Below, piece by piece: positions 28,825 to 41,495 of a stretch of DNA of 64,000 nt. The notes below the pieces were generated by a model. It was not told the origin of the DNA. It was given only the letters and a program-made list of their open reading frames with translations, and ran no database searches. Origin of the DNA: Ziziphus jujuba (lineage: Eukaryota > Streptophyta > Magnoliopsida > Rosales > Rhamnaceae). The first letter of the stretch is position 1. The number at the start of each line of letters is the position of its first letter. The stretch covers positions 6,166,501 through 6,230,500 of the forward strand of contig NC_083387.1 in NCBI RefSeq assembly GCF_031755915.1, written 5' to 3'. The translations under genes and the position numbers were made by a program.

Positions 28825-30516
28825 TCAGACATCCTTATATAATAACTGATATTTAGGTATTCTTTCTGGGGGCAAAGGACAATTCACTATCAGCTTCCCT
28901 TTCATTGCTCCCCTAAATATTGCCTGCAGAAATGCAAAGAAACTTCATCTATGTCCCATCATACATGTATCTAGAAGCACATATATGAAAGAGCAAGAAG
29001 AAATTCTTAGAAACACAAAGTAAGAAAAAACGTAGAAGCTCATCTAAAACAATCATATGAAATGATTAAAAATAAAGAAAACTGCAGCAAAGAACCTTAT
29101 ATATACTTCGATGTTTCCTAAAATTACCAGACCTTTGTCACTGAGATACGGACCATACTGAAACACATATTTTGCCTGTACAAGCAAATTTTGTTTAATC
29201 CGACAGACCAATTGAGCTAGAATTTTATATATAGTTTATGAACGTTTCCTAAAATCCTGACTGCTAATAGAAATGGATTACCATTAAGACATATACAGGG
29301 CATGTAGCAAGACCATGATGCCACATGGCCGACAACTACAAGAAATGTGGCTGCTAATAGAAATTAGAAATTTGTATCTAATTTCAATTCAGGAAATTAT
29401 GTGTCCTCATATTTATATGGCACCAAAAACACCCATAACTTAAAAACTAGTGCTGTATTTGAAGAAAGTTAAAATAGTAATACCAAGAAAGTCAAATGTT
29501 TTATCAAAAAAAGAATAAAATTCTTATGAAAGTGTCAGTTCATTCATGATTTAATTTATAAAAACCAAATGCCATTTACCTCCACAACATCAATGAAGTC
29601 CTGCTTTTGGTGAAATGCGCCAACCCATTTAGTGTGATCTGCAGTCCTGCATGACAACAAACAGCAGTCCCACGTGAACCACTATTCTCTGAAGATCTCA
29701 GTTGCAGAATGCTACTTACCATATCTAAAAACTTTAAAAAAGATTCTCCTTTCCCCCAAAATCCCTCCAAAAAGAAAAGAGACAGATTCTATTTCTTTAA
29801 GACGCAAAGTCACAACTTTTATCCACTCAATTCATCTATAATGTGCAAAAACGTCAATAAAGGAATGCAAAATGCATAGGGTCCCATTTGCAGTCGCATA
29901 TGAAATTACATAAAAATCAGTTCAATTCAAATCCAGTGATGTTCATTTGCATCAAAAAGTAATCTATGAAGTGGAAAGATGGGCCTTAATGGGGGGTTTT
30001 TCAGATTTGATGGTTTAAAGAGAAAAAAAACCCAGTGAAAGAAATTAGAGGGAAAAAAGGTTAAACCGTAGAATAAAAAAAATAAAAAAGAAGAAGAAGA
30101 AATAATACCCAGAATCCATCTTCATGTGATGAGCATTGAAGAAGAAAATTGTAGAAGGAATCAATGTAATATCGAAATAATTGACGTAAACTTGAACGTC
30201 CTCCGAATCTATATCAACAAGTGCGATGGTTGCGAACTTAGAAACCTCGCGTGCTGATTTAGATAGCTGTATAGCACCAAAAATTTCACAAATTACATAG
30301 AATCAAGCAGAGCTAGCTATCAATTTGTAATAGTAATAACAAAAAGAAAACCCTAAGTAAAGAAGGGAGGAGTGGGGGGCGTACGACGTCGTCAAGAAGG
30401 AGACAAACAGAATCAGAAGCACGGCCAAATCGGAGGACGAGAACCTTGTCGATGGTGTCTTTGATTATGGAATCCACCTCTCGCTTCTTCGTCAGTGTAT
30501 TCAGCAGGTAACTCAT
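28825..30516 (-). CDS. Dim1/TXNL4B-like U5 snRNP thioredoxin-fold protein, copy 1
   Basis: Minus-strand exons 30385-30516, 30109-30266, 29580-29646 and 28825-28923 join in frame to 151 residues, close to the ~149 of human TXNL4B. The protein begins MSYLLNTLTKKREVDSII and continues KVLVLRFGRASDSVCLLLDD, ALVDIDSEDVQVYVNYFDIT, LIPSTIFFFNAHHMKMD, GAFHQKQDFIDVVE and PKYQLLYKDV. These are the conserved features of the Dim1 family, a thioredoxin fold without the redox CXXC that acts in the U5 snRNP and spliceosome in the nucleus. It differs from the more conserved plant Dim1 (YLS8) and fits the 4B-like branch. A (CT)n tract at 30517-30540 lies directly upstream of the ATG. A second complete copy lies at 61.4-63.1 kb. 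Confidence 0.9.
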
Positions 30517-30547
<31 letters not shown>

Positions 30548-31450
30548 ACTCGTTCGCTTCGTTAAGTTAACAGACTTTGTGAATTTTCAATTTAAAACTT
30601 TCTTTTGTTTTCTTTTACATATCCTGTCTATGCTTTTTCATTATTTCTATTATGACCCCTCTTATTCGTAATAGTAATACCGCCCTTTGTTGTTTTATTT
30701 ATTGATATTTTAGGATCATTTGAACTGTTGGTCCCTTATCTTTAGCATGATTATAAACTCATCCTTGAATTTTTTTTTTCCTGGTATTTTTGTCCCAAAA
30801 TAATTATTTCATCTCTTTAAAAGTTGTTTTTCTTTTTTTAAAAAAAAATTATTTGTCATTAAAATAAACTATAAAATGCCACCTTTTTGACACAAAAATA
30901 ATTTTCAAATTTGCCTACTTTTAAAATTTCTTTATTTGTATAATGTTGATTTAGGGAAAATTTATAGAAACACATTTGAATATTTTACTTTAATATTTTA
31001 TATAAAGGGTATTTTTATCATTATGAAAAATTAAAGCTTGTTGTTGATCAAAATGAGAATATGTAAAACAAAGTTGAAACTATAAGAGAAATATGTGCAA
31101 TTTTTTTTAAAAAAATAGAGGGTGTATGTCAAAAAAAAAAAAAAGAAAGAAAAGGAAACATGCTATGACTTCAACATAGACCATGCTATTGTCATATAGG
31201 TTTTAACTCTCTGCATGTTGATAGACTAAAGGGTGGTACTTGTATGCTAGCTTGCCTTAGTGATTAAAAAAAAAAAAAAAAAAAAGGATTAAACGGCTCT
31301 ATTAAAATAGGGTCTTTAAGTTATTATTATTATTTTTTTATTTTTTATTTTTTTGCATTAAAGGGTCTATCTGAAGTATGAAAAAGGAGTCATTTTATGA
31401 TATTATCAAAAAATTATTTTTAAAAAAAAAGAATACATATAAATAAGAGT

Positions 31451-31600
31451 ATAAAGCAAAAGTCCTTGAGACGTTGTGATTCATATAATTAATTATAAAA
31501 TTGTTCATGAACCTATGTCTTTCACTGTTACTATCTAATTCAGTTGTCGCATATAAAGATTCGGTTGGCTTGTGCATGCATCTTTATGAAAGCAGTGTCT
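31451..31600. repeat. Recurrent ~150-bp block, copy 1 of 4
   Basis: The block starts ATAAAGCAAAAGT and contains TTCATATAATTAATTATAAA and AATTCAGTTGTCGC. Related blocks lie at about 35039-35215, 59134-59280 and 63711-63850. Each lies downstream, in plus coordinates, of an intact or broken Dim1-like gene, so the block travelled with that gene in the duplications. Confidence 0.75.
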
Positions 31601-31710
31601 TTCCCTTTCGTTTGTTGACTGACTCTTTCTTTCTTAGACTTGCAGGCAATAAATAAATAAATAAAGGCGAATCCTACTAGTATCAGGAATTACCCATTTA
31701 CGACACACAC

Positions 31711-31750
31711 AAAAAATAAAATAAAATAAAATAAAATAAAATAAAATAAA
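31711..31750. repeat. (AAAAT)n microsatellite
   Basis: Seven or eight pentanucleotide units in a row. The equivalent place in the duplicated segment near 63.95 kb shows only short A-rich runs. Confidence 0.9.
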
Positions 31751-31859
31751 AAACACCATAGATGAAAATATCTAGCATGCTAATGACAAGTTAGAATAAT
31801 ATCAAAGATAGGTTGAAACTCTTGAGCAAAATGTCCCTTCCCATATGGCAGCAGAATCA

Positions 31860-33485
31860 TCCTGGTGACGAGAAGGGACAAATTGCAGATCAAAATTATC
31901 CACATGCCCCCACCGGATGTCAAAATTACGAGCGAGGCTGGAATTTGTTCTCATTCTGAACAAATCCTAGGAGTTTGATTCTTATAACTTGAATGCTTGT
32001 GGTATTCGAGGCAGACAATTTATGTTGTTGATTGGATATGTTGTTATTCATAACAAATCCTGGTGGAAGTTGTTGGCTTCTAACTTGTTTTCTATTTTGG
32101 ACTTGTGTTGCTTCTACCTTGTCATATTTGCAGGCAAGTAGTCAGAACTTAGATCCAATCCATTCTTAGTTATAAAAAATCCTCCAGCTAAGAGTCAGTC
32201 CCCTTATAATTTGCTTTTTGATATTTGCAGAAATTTGATCTGCTAGCTCTTGTTCCCTTCTAATTTGTTGATTGTATCCGTTCTTCGACAAGTTAGATGA
32301 GATGGAAACATGCATAGCATTAGTAGCAACCGGCCTAGACCCTTGATTTTGTTGTGTTGGGCTAGGTGACTTACAAGCACTAACATTGACTACGGGTGCA
32401 ACCTTGTTAACTCGAGGCAGGGCACTAGATAAACGAGTATCCAAAATTTTCGATGCTGATAATCTTCTCTGAATTTTTCATGTCTCCTCTTTATCAGTGG
32501 CATGACAATGGTCTGCACTGGAGATGCAGGTGCCCCAATTTATACATGGTGCAAGAGAGTCACAAACATAACAGTGACGCTGGAATTTACATAACAATAA
32601 TTATTAGACCATGCTCTGCATTGCATACATATTCCATAAGCCAAATAGTTATGAGCAGTATGGTCTAATTTGCCTGGTTGCAGTGCTTCTTGTGCGGTGT
32701 AGTAGTAACTAGCACAAAGATGCTGGGAATGAGGGTAGTCTCTGCATGCATTCTGCATCCAAATGTTTAAAAGAACTAATTAAAGGCTGTCATCAGATAT
32801 CCCAGCCTTACCAAAGGGCAAGGGATTTGTAATACAAGACTGACAATGTGAACACTCAACTGGACAATGAAAAAAAAACAAAAAAAACAAAAAATAGAGA
32901 TTTTTATTACGTATAAAACCAATCAACAAAAGATGGTGTGGCTCAGCAGAATCCAATAGTGACATACTTTTGACATACTTTTAAATCGGTTTCACATCTA
33001 CTAAGTAATCAGTAAATATGTTTGTTATAGTCTCATGTGAAAGCAACATTCCAATTGACCTGTTAGCACACTCAGGAGTCAGGACTCAGGTAAAGAAACC
33101 CACCCACAACTAAAATAAGACCAAAAGCAAGGATATTAAATGTCTGTAAAAATTACAAAATTAAGAAACCAAGTTTCAATCAACTTGTTGTAATTTTTGT
33201 TCAATTTGACCATGCTTCTTCTTCATCTTCAAATTATTTTTCCTTAGGAAATTCATGAGACAGTTGTAAGCCATTTCAAATTAAGATAATTGGTAGATAC
33301 ATACATGCCTGATCCTTCACACCAAAGATAAGCAACACCAAACCCAGTGGCCGAATAGTCAACAGGTTGTTATCCGTGTCACCATCCAAAACCACACAAT
33401 CATCATCCACATCTTTAATTCTCTGCCTCCAAGACTTTGACTGCTGCTGCACAACCACAACCTCATCCGGAGTCCTGGTCTTCAT
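31860..33485 (-). pseudogene. RIN13-like (CRDYPH motif) protein pseudogene
   Basis: The minus strand shows scattered pieces of a plant family related to RPM1-interacting protein 13. A first piece from 33485 begins MKTRTPDEVVVV and has DDDCVVLDGD. A second near 32745 has ACRDYPHSQHLC. In another frame TPHKKHCNQ follows, then after a ~90-bp insertion come CYVCDSLAPC and DHCHATDKEE. The next codon pair reads ACA-TGA where the family has a Trp or similar before K-Q-R-type residues. Further pieces (ALPRVNKVAPVV, SRPVATNAM) reach 32166. At least one frameshift, one inserted palindrome and one in-frame stop make it non-functional as read. Family assignment rests on recognition of the CRDYPH / HCYVCDSLAPC / DHCHATDKEE signature. 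Confidence 0.6.
32587..32680. repeat. Small palindromic insertion in the RIN13-like pseudogene
   Basis: Arms ATTAGACCATGCTC and GAGCAGTATGGTCTAAT are near inverse complements around a ~50-bp interior. The segment interrupts the reading between HCNQ and CYVCDS of the pseudogene, so it looks like a small MITE-like insertion into a former exon. Confidence 0.5.
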
Positions 33486-33864
33486 CAGAGCTAATATTCA
33501 ATACTACATGCACTGAATCTATAACCCCAAAAAACCAAAATCACAAACTAGTTCTTCAAAAACTCTCCGAAAAATCGAAGGTATAAAAGAAAAAGAAAAA
33601 TAGAGAAACAATCATATTGAAACGAAAGCCAGTTTTCAATAAATTAAAAAATAATTACAATTAAAGAAAATAAATTCAAATTTCAAAGAATAATTAAATA
33701 TCTTCCAAACAAGGGTGAGGATTTTTTTTTTAAATTTTTATTTTGGTAAAATAAAAAAGGGTGAGAATTTAACCGGGAAGTTTTCAATAGATAGAATAAT
33801 ATTTCAAAAAAAAAAAAGTTTAGTTACGATTGCGATCGATTTTGGAGATGGTTAATAATTAGAA

Positions 33865-33883
33865 TATATATATATATATATAT

Positions 33884-33922
<39 letters not shown>
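33865..33922. repeat. Long (TA)n microsatellite
   Basis: Nearly pure TA dinucleotides with a single GA interruption. It is the longest TA tract in the window. Confidence 0.95.
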
Positions 33923-33926
<4 letters not shown>

Positions 33927-34227
33927 ATTGGAAAGAAGAGAAGGGAATTAACTGAGGAATCCCATGGTATGTATATGCACTGTTATGTAAATCATCGTCA
34001 TGGAATTAAAATATATATATATATATATATATTTATATAAGTATGTAAGAGACTGAGACATACAATCAAAAATGTTAATGATTTATGTATATACAAGTAT
34101 TCATGGTAACATATATGAACTATATATACTGGTTCAAATGCAATCCCAGAAAACTTTGTTGTCTGGTATTGTTTCTCTTGGCTAATAAAATATTCACCAA
34201 CATAAAACCATCGAATGAAAAGAAGTA

Positions 34228-34285
34228 TTAATGCCCAGAATCCATCTTGATGCAAATTCTTAATTACACAGAATGACTAAAACAT
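34228..34285 (-). pseudogene. Dim1-like gene remnant A
   Basis: The phrase CCCAGAATCCATCTTGATG corresponds to the end of exon 2 and its donor in the intact Dim1-like genes. It is followed almost at once by sequence matching the intron upstream of exon 2 (ACACAGAAT). The body of exon 2 has been deleted. Context, with the ~150-bp block 0.8 kb away, supports a degraded duplicate. Confidence 0.5.
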
Positions 34286-35038
34286 ATAAAAGAAAGTAGA
34301 GCATCACTATTAGAGCAACTTCAATGGTTATTTATTTATTTAAAAATTATTTGTCACATCAGATAAATAGATAAGATTTTAAAAAAATATTCTTTAATGA
34401 TACTGTGCATTAGTTCTGTCAAGTTGATGTGGCAAAAAAAAAAAAAAAATTGTAAAGGACACTATCTACTTTTAGAAGTTCTGTTAGACATGTTGAATTA
34501 GCATTTTATTTATTTTTATTGATTTTTATTAAAAGAAAAAAACTCATGCATGAGTAAGAAAAAAACTCATGCATGAGTTTTTGATTTTTTTAATTAGATA
34601 TAATTTTAAAATAAAAAATTATACATTAGCATTTCATGACATTTTAAACAAAATCTATTGGAAAAAAATTATCTAAAATATTATCTATTAAATAGAAAAA
34701 ATACTATATAAACATAAGTACTTTCCAAAATCAATATCACATGAATTCTAATAGAAATAACCATTAAAAATACTTTTAATATCTAGCTCTACAGAACGAC
34801 AACCCCCCAAGGAAAGAGAAAAAGATAAACATGCTATGACTTCAACATAGACCATGCTATCACCGTGTAGATTCACCGTCTACCTGTTAATAGACTATTA
34901 AATATGTGCCAATTAAAAAAGGGCCTTTAAACTATTAAAAACTTATTTATTTATTTTAATTATAAGGGTCTTTAAAGTATCAAAAAAGCGACATTAAACT
35001 ATGCAATTTGGTACAGAATATATACGATATAAAAGGGT

Positions 35039-35215
35039 ATAAAGCAAAAGTTCATATAATTAATTATAAAATTGTTTCACTGGACCTCATATATAATTCT
35101 TTTTTGGTAATTGACCTCATATATAATTAATCATAAAATAGTTCGATGGACCTCATGTCTTTGCCTATCAACATATATTTAATTCAGTTGTCGCACATAG
35201 AATTTCGGCTAGCTT
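35039..35215. repeat. Recurrent ~150-bp block, copy 2 of 4
   Basis: Begins ATAAAGCAAAAGTTCATATA and ends around AATTCAGTTGTCGCACATAG. It contains an internal duplication of the GACCTCATATATAATT phrase not seen in the other copies. Confidence 0.7.
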
Positions 35216-36711
35216 GCCCGTGAAGCAGTATATATGTTCAATTATTCCCTTTTATTTGTCGTTCAATTGGACAGATTATAAAACAAATTTGAAGGGATAA
35301 TTAAAAAAAAAAAAAAAAAATTTCTTGGACTTAAAAAAAGAAAAAAAAAATTAAACCGCGAATTCTCTACTATAGTTATCAAGAATTACCCCTCAAAGGT
35401 TGAAGCTTGAAGGGTCTCAAACATTGTTAGTGTAAAATTGAAGGATTAGTCCCTACCGGTCCACCACTTGGCTTCTGCCTCTGGCCATTTTGTTCAATAA
35501 ATTTTCAAGTGAAAAATAAAAGCCCTGCCTGTGCCCATCATGTTCAAAAAACTATCGGCTGACAAAACCCCAAAAAGTAGGAGTCCTCTGAAACAAAAGC
35601 AATGAAAGGTCAAATTTTTATTTTTTTTATTTTTTATTTTTGGATAAAGACTGAAAAGTCAAGTTTTAATGAATACGGAACCTTTATGTCCAATGGTGTG
35701 GTCGCTTTACAGTTGTTGGAGTCCAAAAGCATGCACAAATTTGGAAGCCAAAAAACTAAGAAAAAAACACATGCGCAATACCTGATTCGATAGCAAAAAC
35801 ACCATAGTGATTCTAAATTCTGCCGCCACCAAGTCATGCGAGATTTTATATGGGGGCCCCACTCCTTTACAGAAACTTTTTTTTTTTTTTTAGGCTTACC
35901 TAAAATAAATACTATTATTCTTTTTCTTTTTTCTTTTTTTTTTTTTTGGTGAAAAAAAAAAAAATGTTATTCTGTACCACGTCTTCAAGACGACGATCTG
36001 CCACTTTGAAGCGCTTTGGTGGGCAAGAGCGTCACAAAGCGCCTTCACGGCTTCACCCCCTTCTGTTCCTTGTCGTAGTTCTCGTCTTGCTTCCAACACC
36101 AAATTTTGAGATAGGAGATGATAAATGATGGTTTTATTTAATTCCTAGGATATATATATATATATATATATATATCAAAAATGCCTACGAAATATTTTGA
36201 GTTTGTTTTTTGGTTGATTTTATTGGGCATCTTCCCCATTTATTTGTTTGTGCCACAGTCGATTATAACTGTCGACAATTGACAGAGAAAAGTCACAATC
36301 TTGATTCAATGTTTGAAACCTCACATTTTAATGCAACCTATAAAGCAAAACGAAATTAGTTTTATTAAAAAGCCAATTCTTAGAGTTTTCATCTCAGAAG
36401 CTTCCTGCCAAATTGAAATTTTCTTTTTGTCCCCACTTGGAATTTCTTAAAAAAATTCTCGATATTCAAACAACTAAATTGAAAGCAGAATTTTAGAGAG
36501 AAATAAGTAAGGCATAAATTATAGTTGACATTGGACAGCAATAAAGGAGTTGAACACGTGCCTCAAATGGTAGCTTGTGTGGTAATACTTCTCCCCCATT
36601 TTCTAACCTGTGGAATATCCCTCTCATTCCTTTGCTTTAATTATTTATCTAGACCCCCAATTTGTTTCATTTCCTGGCGCACACATACTGAAGAGTCTCT
36701 CAGAACCGGAC

Positions 36712-37038
36712 ATGGCTGAGAGCAAAACTTCAGGCGCAGAAAACCTGATGAATATTAAGCCGGATATGAAAGTGGTAAAACTGAAGCAAGCTGCTGAAGA
36801 ATCAGGAGGGACTGAGACCCCAACAGAGCCATGGTTCAAACCCAAAGCAGGAAGTGTATTTCCTGCTAAGAGAAGGTTGGTTAAAACAATGATTTTGGAT
36901 TCTATAGTTCAAAGCTTCCCTGTTTTCCTCCCTCGCCAGGCTTCTTCCAGCGGTTGCTTTCGACCGGCCGACGACCAAGGCAATAGCTGTTTCAAGAAGA
37001 GCAAGGGGACTCACCCCTACCCACCAAGCCATGGATAG
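36712..37038 (+). CDS. Small plant protein of unrecognised family, copy 1 (108 aa)
   Basis: A single-exon frame of 108 residues starting MAESKTSGAENL. Its core reads EPWFKPKAGSVFPAKRRLVK, then ILDSIVQSFPVFL, and it ends HPYPPSHG. The paralogue at 55921-56274 shares the core, PKAGSVFPAKRRLVK-M--DS-VQS, and the HPYPP end, while the N-terminal halves differ. Such unequal divergence supports a real, selected protein. It is hydrophilic and basic in the core, with no signal peptide, membrane segment or known catalytic motif. I do not recognise the function. The 3' half of the CDS is copied at 40771 and the 5' end at 60106. Confidence 0.75.
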   Translation: MAESKTSGAENLMNIKPDMKVVKLKQAAEESGGTETPTEPWFKPKAGSVFPAKRRLVKTMILDSIVQSFPVFLPRQASSSGCFRPADDQGNSCFKKSKGTHPYPPSHG

Positions 37039-38146
37039 CAATAGAGCATGCATGTAGTACTTTACTTTATACAACAAAGAATGCAGGTTTGGTTTTGTTC
37101 CTGTTACTGTTTGATGTACAACAAAGAATGCAGGTTCAGTTTTGTTCCTGTTACTGTTTGATGTAACTCTGTAACTTCTCTGTCTTCTCTGTATGACCGA
37201 TGGTGTGTAATTTCTTGATTTTGTGTATTAGATTAATGCGTGCAAGCTTTTTGGGTTTTTCAAGTTCGTAAGGATTTTCCAATCGGTTAAATGAGAACTA
37301 GAGTAAAACAGGTTTGAATGATTCATTAGGTCGAAAGATTTCTATGCTTATGAACTAAAAAACAGAGTTGTTCTAGGAACTGCCCTGTTCTCCCAAAAAA
37401 AAAAAAAAAAAAAAAAAAAAAGGCCACATCAAGCAGAATTGGATTGTGATTTTTAATCCTAGGAACATAAAAAATCCAAAATTGAAGGGAAAAACCAAAA
37501 ATTTGGTAATAAGTGTGGATGAAAGAGAAGTCTCTGATGCATGAATAGGGTGAAAAGTGACTGCTGCCTTCTTCAATCATAAGAATCTGATACTTGTACC
37601 CCTACAGCTTACTTTCTTTTTGAAAAAAAAGTTTGATCTTTTAAGGTACTTCCGGATCATGGTCATTTGCCTTATAAGACTATACTTCAAAAGATTTATC
37701 GCATCCGGTCCAATAAAAATTGAAAAAAAAAAAAAAAACAAAAGAAATTATTCTCTGTTTCTTCATATATATATATATATATATATAGGTATATGATTTT
37801 CTCATTGAATTTGGAAAATAACCTGATTCTGAAGCTGGTCTTGTTATAGGAATAGTTTTTGTTACTAAATTTTTATAACTCTCCTAGTTTGGAAATCATT
37901 TCCAAAATGTTCATTTTTTAAAAATTCTCTCAAGTTTTCTAAAGTCTGATTTGGGACTTCAAAGAGTTACGAGTCGACGAATGGTTTCACAAGAAGGACC
38001 AAATTAAGGTGGCTCATAAAATCTATAGGACAGTCAACATTTGAAACGAAATTCACCGTTATGTGTGTGCTTAGCTAAACCCAAAAAAACCACAAACTTA
38101 TTGGCATAGGAAACTTTTTTCAGGAATAGAAAGGATCTTTTATATG

Positions 38147-38182
<36 letters not shown>

Positions 38183-39949
38183 CACTAAACTATCACCTAT
38201 TAATGCTACAAAACTCGTATTTTCACAAATGGGATACTTTATGTTTCCTTTTAGATTTAACAGCCATCGTATTCAGACCCACGTAGTGCGCCTCAACCAT
38301 TCTTTTTTGGACTGTTTTAATTAAGGATGCACTTCACTGTATCCACATTGTGAATTTAGATGCCATAGAGCTTTTACCCCTTTAAAATATGCTTATAATT
38401 ATCATAAAATGTATTAATTTAAAATGCGAGACATATACAATAAAATATTATTTGAGTTTTCAAGTTATTTAACAAATATTTAATCTGAAGCAATACTTTC
38501 AATAATCCAAATCAGCTCTCAATTTTATATTTATTATAACATTAATAATAACTTCTAACTAAACCATCTAAATTAGCTAATAATACCATAAACATCATTT
38601 ACTATATTCTCATATCATCAGTCAAATTATTAAACCCAACTCGAATCACTATTTTAATGACCATTAAAAAAAAATCACTATCTTAATGTTAAACTAATTT
38701 GATTTTTAAGAAATGGATAGAAATCCATGGTCCCACATTTTGTTTCTTTTACTTTCCCCCCATTTTTGTAAAAAAAAAGTCAAATTAAACTTTTTTTTTC
38801 CTTAAAAAAAATAATAAAGATCCAAACTAATCTATGCTTAATTTTAATCTCCACTCTATCGTGTCTTTCTCTGTCTTATTTCTTTCTTTCTCTTACTCTT
38901 TTTTTTTTATTAGTCCTTTTTTTTTTTCTTTTATAAAGGACTAAAAAAATGCTTGTTTAAGAAATTATTTTGCCTTATTTTTGTTATGGTATATAGTATA
39001 TATATTGATAAAAAAATATTTTTGAAAATTTTAATAATTCCTTGTCTGAAGGGAGCTACGTAGTTTCATTTATCAGACTATTGAAATGGATTGATAAAAT
39101 GGAAAATGAACATTTTCTAAACATGAACCATAAGTCATAAGCCATAAAGTCTATGTCCATCAGTTTATATTACAAAAATGACACCAGATTCCACCCCTTT
39201 GGATAAAAAATGACCATTAATTGTGTTGGGTTCATGGAACTGCATGCTTCTTGACATCCCCAAAAAAGCAAATTTGTGCATATTATACCAGATTTGATGG
39301 ATGTTTACTTTTTCTTCTTTCCCTCTCTCTTATCACAGCGTTGTTCCAGTGACACTATCGGTTTATGATTTTTTGAGTGAAAACCTGATTATGACCGCAA
39401 CTTGGAAACTCAAGCACCAAATTCACTAACCCTGTGTTGTGTTTTCCATCTTTGGTGGAAAACAAATCCTATTTTCCAATTGTGGACAAGCAATCCTCTG
39501 CTTAACATAAAAATGCATATTATAAATTTGAGATTAATCTTAATTTTCTAAGGTATAAAAAAAAAATAAAAATAGGGTGACATACCAAATTCACATTGTA
39601 CATTTTTTTTTTTTGGGTGAATTGACATTGTATATTTTGATAAATAATTTACATTGTACTTACATAACTCTATTTAATCATGAATATTGGCTTAGAGATT
39701 AGAGGCAAAACAAATCTCCATTCTAATGATGAAGAGTTGACAGGATTGATTTGGTTATTAAGGATGGGTGAGAATGTTAGAGCCTGTTTGATAATGTTTT
39801 TTAAAATCATTTTATGAATCAATTTTGTAAAATAAAAATGTTAAATTTGATTTCATATTTTTATAATTCAAAAGCATGTTTAGTAATATATTTAAAAATA
39901 TTTTTTGAAAATGAAATAGTAAAATCATGTTTGGCAAATGTTAAATATG

Positions 39950-39981
<32 letters not shown>

Positions 39982-40499
39982 GTAAAAAAAAAAACATTGT
40001 TATAAAAAATGGTAGACGTTTTAATATTTGTATATGATATATGTTAAATATGGTGTAAATCTATATAAAATAATTTTTTAATTTAAATTGATAAATATTA
40101 TCTATTCCTTTTAACATCTCTATTTTAAAAAAAATGATAAATCTTTGGTTTGTATAAAAAAAAAAAAAGCTTAAAACAACTTTGGGATATTTTCTAAATT
40201 TATATATATTTTGGAAAAATTTTCCAACCTTTTTCAGATTTTATATTTCAAAAATGATTGCCGAATGCATTTTTAATTATTTTTTAATTTGTAAAATAAA
40301 AAATTATTTTGCAAAATGATATGGGACAGACCCTTAAAAACTCCATTGCAAAGGAAAATCTTTCTCTTCCATATTGTGGTTAATTTTGATATCTAAAAAC
40401 TATAAATTAAGAATGCTATCATAAATTACATTCATTATTTGATTACTGTTTCTCTACAAAACAGTAGGGAGAACAGTTAACGAAAATATGCGAGAGAGG

Positions 40500-40532
<33 letters not shown>

Positions 40533-40770
40533 GTGGAATTTTTATATAACAGAAAAAATCACAAAAATCGGTTGCTTTGAAATAAAACTAAATTATTTGT
40601 CTACCCTATTAAGTAACATGATTAAGACCCAATAACATATCAAGTTCTCTTTTTATTGTGTTTCTGCTTCCTCAAATGAACAAAATGGCACTATTCTCTT
40701 TATTGGATTACAGCTGTAGATAGAGACATTATTAAAGAAGCCAATTTTATTGTTCTTTTTTATTATTCTT
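36966..40770. repeat. Tandem duplication, unit 1 (3805 bp)
   Basis: The segment starts inside the small gene (GGCCGACGACCAAG) and runs through its 3' end and downstream DNA to 40770, where the same sequence starts again. Landmarks in both units include TGACCGATGGT, ACTTCCGGTTCATGGTCATT-type text, CAAATATTTAATCT, GATTGATAAAATGGAAAATG and TGCTTCCTCAAATGAACAAA. Unit 1 carries (TA)n at 37767-37790, 38148-38178, 39952-39974 and 40500-40524. No further gene is visible. Confidence 0.9.
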
Positions 40771-40854
40771 GGCCGACGACCAAGATAATAGCTGTTTCAA
40801 GAAGAGAAAGGAGATTCACCCCTACCCACCAAGCCATGGATAGCAATAGAGCAT
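40771..40854 (+). pseudogene. 3' fragment of the small-protein gene
   Basis: The segment from GGCCGACGACCAAG to ACCAAGCCATGGATAG repeats the C-terminal codons (ending HPYPPSHG) and the stop of the gene at 36712-37038. It has no upstream part. The fragment is created by the tandem duplication boundary and cannot encode the protein. Confidence 0.85.
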
Positions 40855-41458
40855 GTATGTAGTACTTTATACAACAAAGAATGCAGGTTCGGTTTGTAAC
40901 TCTGTTAACTTCTCTGTCTTCTCTGTATGACCGATGGTACGTAATTTCTTGATTTTGTTTATTAGATTAATGCGTGCAAGCTTTCTGGGTTTTTCAAGTT
41001 CGTACGGATTTTTCAATCGGTTAAATGAGAACTGGAGTAAAACAGGGTTTAGGTCAAAAGATTTCCATGCTTATGAACTTAATCACTGCTTGGTAAAACA
41101 GAGTTGTTTTAGTAACTGCTCTGTTCTCAAAAACCGAGCAAGAGCCAAATTAAGCAGAATTGAATTGTGATTTTTAATCCTACGAACATCAAAAAAATCC
41201 TAAATTGAAGGGAAAAACCAAAAATTTGGTAATTAGTGTGGATGGAAGAGGAGTCTCTGATGCAGGGTGAAAAGTGATTTGCTTGTACCCGATACTTGTA
41301 CCCTGTAGCTTGCTTCCTTTTAGAAAAAAGTTTGATTTTTTAAGGTACTTCCGGTTCATGGTCATTTTCCTTGTAGGACGAAACTTCAAAAGATTTATCG
41401 CATCCAGTCAAACTAGAAAAAGCAAAAGAAATTAAAGCAATAGAATTATTCTCTGTTT

Positions 41459-41495
<37 letters not shown>

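Larger units (their letters stand above)
30517..31850. other. Promoter side of Dim1-like copy 1 and repetitive spacer
   Basis: The region is pyrimidine-rich next to the gene (CT repeats) and then AT-rich. It includes the phrase ATGCTATGACTTCAACATAG near 31162, which recurs near 34831. It also has a ~150-bp block at 31451-31600 that recurs three more times, and an (AAAAT)n tract at about 31711-31750. It is duplicated at 63.06-64.0 kb. No gene is seen. Confidence 0.65.
33486..36711. other. Duplicated spacer with long (TA)n tracts
   Basis: It contains long (TA)n tracts at about 33865-33922 and 34009-34031 and another at 36150-36175. From about 34.2 to 35.4 kb it resembles 30.1-31.6 kb, with a Dim1-like exon remnant, the CATGCTATGACTTCAACATA phrase and the ~150-bp block. 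From about 36.5 kb it is the promoter side of the following small gene, shared with 55.7 and 59.9 kb. No intact gene is seen. Confidence 0.65.

Noticed and set aside
40771..41170. Possible functional gene at the start of tandem unit 2
   Set aside because: Only the 3' codons of the small gene are present. The upstream DNA is unrelated AT-rich spacer with no start codon in frame.
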